This document shows, in pieces, positions 41,611 to 42,416 of a DNA stretch of 42,416 nucleotides. A model generated the notes under the pieces. The model made no database searches. It saw only the letters and a list, made by a program, of their open reading frames with translations, and had not been told where the DNA came from. This DNA is from Ophiothrix spiculata (taxonomy: Eukaryota > Echinodermata > Ophiuroidea > Amphilepidida > Ophiotrichidae): the NCBI GenBank assembly GCA_000969725.1, contig JXSR01S007674.1; one strand, 5' to 3'. Position numbers and translations under genes: made by a program. The stretch's first letter is position 1. Every line of letters begins with the position of its first letter.

Positions 41611-42416
41611 GTAAGTTTTGTTATAATTATATGACACCAAATCTCATTCTATATGTTGGACATTCTTGCTATCCATAAGTTTTATAAATTTATGAAAAGT
41701 GCCTTTGTTGCAGAATAACCTGTTGATCAGTAGCGCTGACCTATTAACCAAACTGGAAAATAAAGTCATAGAATTTTGAACAAAAAAAATTGTGTTCAAA
41801 AATTTATGATAAAATCATCATCTGATTGAAGCAAACATGATAAATCATGACCACAATCAGCAAAAAAAATCCAAATTTTTAGTGCAATTTAGACATCGTA
41901 TGGTTGTTGTAGACCTGTCAAACTTCCCGTTCTAACATTGTAAATGGTCAATTATCAGCATTAGATTTTGGATAATCAGGTTTAGAAAAAAGAAAGAGAT
42001 ACTGGAAGGAAAAGAAGGAAAAATTGCAGAAAAAATTGACTTTTGCCACCCTGATGATCAGGTCTGGTTATGACACCACTTTTGAGACTGAGCACAGATT
42101 CATCATACCATAGAGTCTGTAGTATTTATGTTCACATTCTATGGTACCTTATCACCGCAATCTTGCATTCAAATGGTTCGAAACTATGTAATTTTCATTC
42201 TTAGGGTACATTTGTATTTTTAGTGTGTAATCATAATTTGATGTCATATTTTGTCAGTTAACCCTGCTGGTACAGTGTATTTGGAGATGTATGTATATCA
42301 CTTTATTCATCATTGGCATAAAATTAGAGAATAAAAGATAAGATTTTTTGTTTTGCCTGTCATCTATCGTCTCATAATGGATGGGCGTACATTATTTTGA
42401 GTAATGGGTGCCCCCG
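41611..42416. other. Prominin intron 3 (incomplete)
   Basis: No exon or repeat is recognised up to the window end. The next exon should begin in phase 2. Confidence 0.6.

Overview
This is animal (metazoan) nuclear DNA. It is AT-rich and dominated by introns, has GT-AG spliced exons of about 55-270 bp, and carries a dense load of short transposable elements. Two recognisable protein genes lie head to tail on the + strand. The first is a complete SIL1 gene (ER nucleotide-exchange factor for the Hsp70 BiP; coding exons 9822-26103, 10 exons, 486 residues). The second is the 5' end of a prominin gene (33321-41610, three exons, continuing past the right edge). Protein style, intron size, tRNA-derived SINEs, foldback elements with tandem-repeat arms and AGGTCA-rich repeats fit a marine invertebrate deuterostome. 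An echinoderm is my best guess, but this is an inference from style, not a species call.

Layout. 1-6460: no recognisable gene; it holds a TTAA-flanked MITE, a TA-flanked MITE and a 1.2 kb foldback element whose long inverted arms are made of a degenerate CGACCGAT-type tandem repeat. 5844-6442: possible 5' UTR/promoter of SIL1 (weak). 6503-7212: frameshifted 3' end of a CR1/L2-like LINE reverse transcriptase. 9797-26103: SIL1, with MITEs in most introns. 26104 to about 27.6 kb: probable SIL1 3' UTR. 27.8-31.9 kb: palindromic elements (one with an assembly gap at its centre), SINEs and an AGGTCA-rich repeat. 33.3-41.6 kb: prominin exons 1-3, with introns full of palindromes and a GAGTC/GACTC-satellite foldback element touching the exon 2 splice donor. 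41.6-42.4 kb: intron.

Main discovery. The 3' part of SIL1 exon 4 and its splice donor have been amplified in tandem with a period of exactly 150 bp (50 codons). Three copies remain in one open frame and each ends in an in-phase AG|GTAAG donor, so by sequence the gene can encode proteins with one, two or three copies of a 50-residue basic linker (486, 536 or 586 residues). Three further copies downstream are decayed: two lost the donor GT and share a 26 bp deletion, and one has an in-frame stop.

The two genes have unrelated jobs (ER protein folding versus a five-pass membrane protein of plasma-membrane protrusions), so nothing suggests a functional cluster. The rest of the interest is in the mobile DNA: at least six MITE types, several with recognisable target duplications (TTAA, TA, 8 bp), many within 20-60 bp of splice sites.
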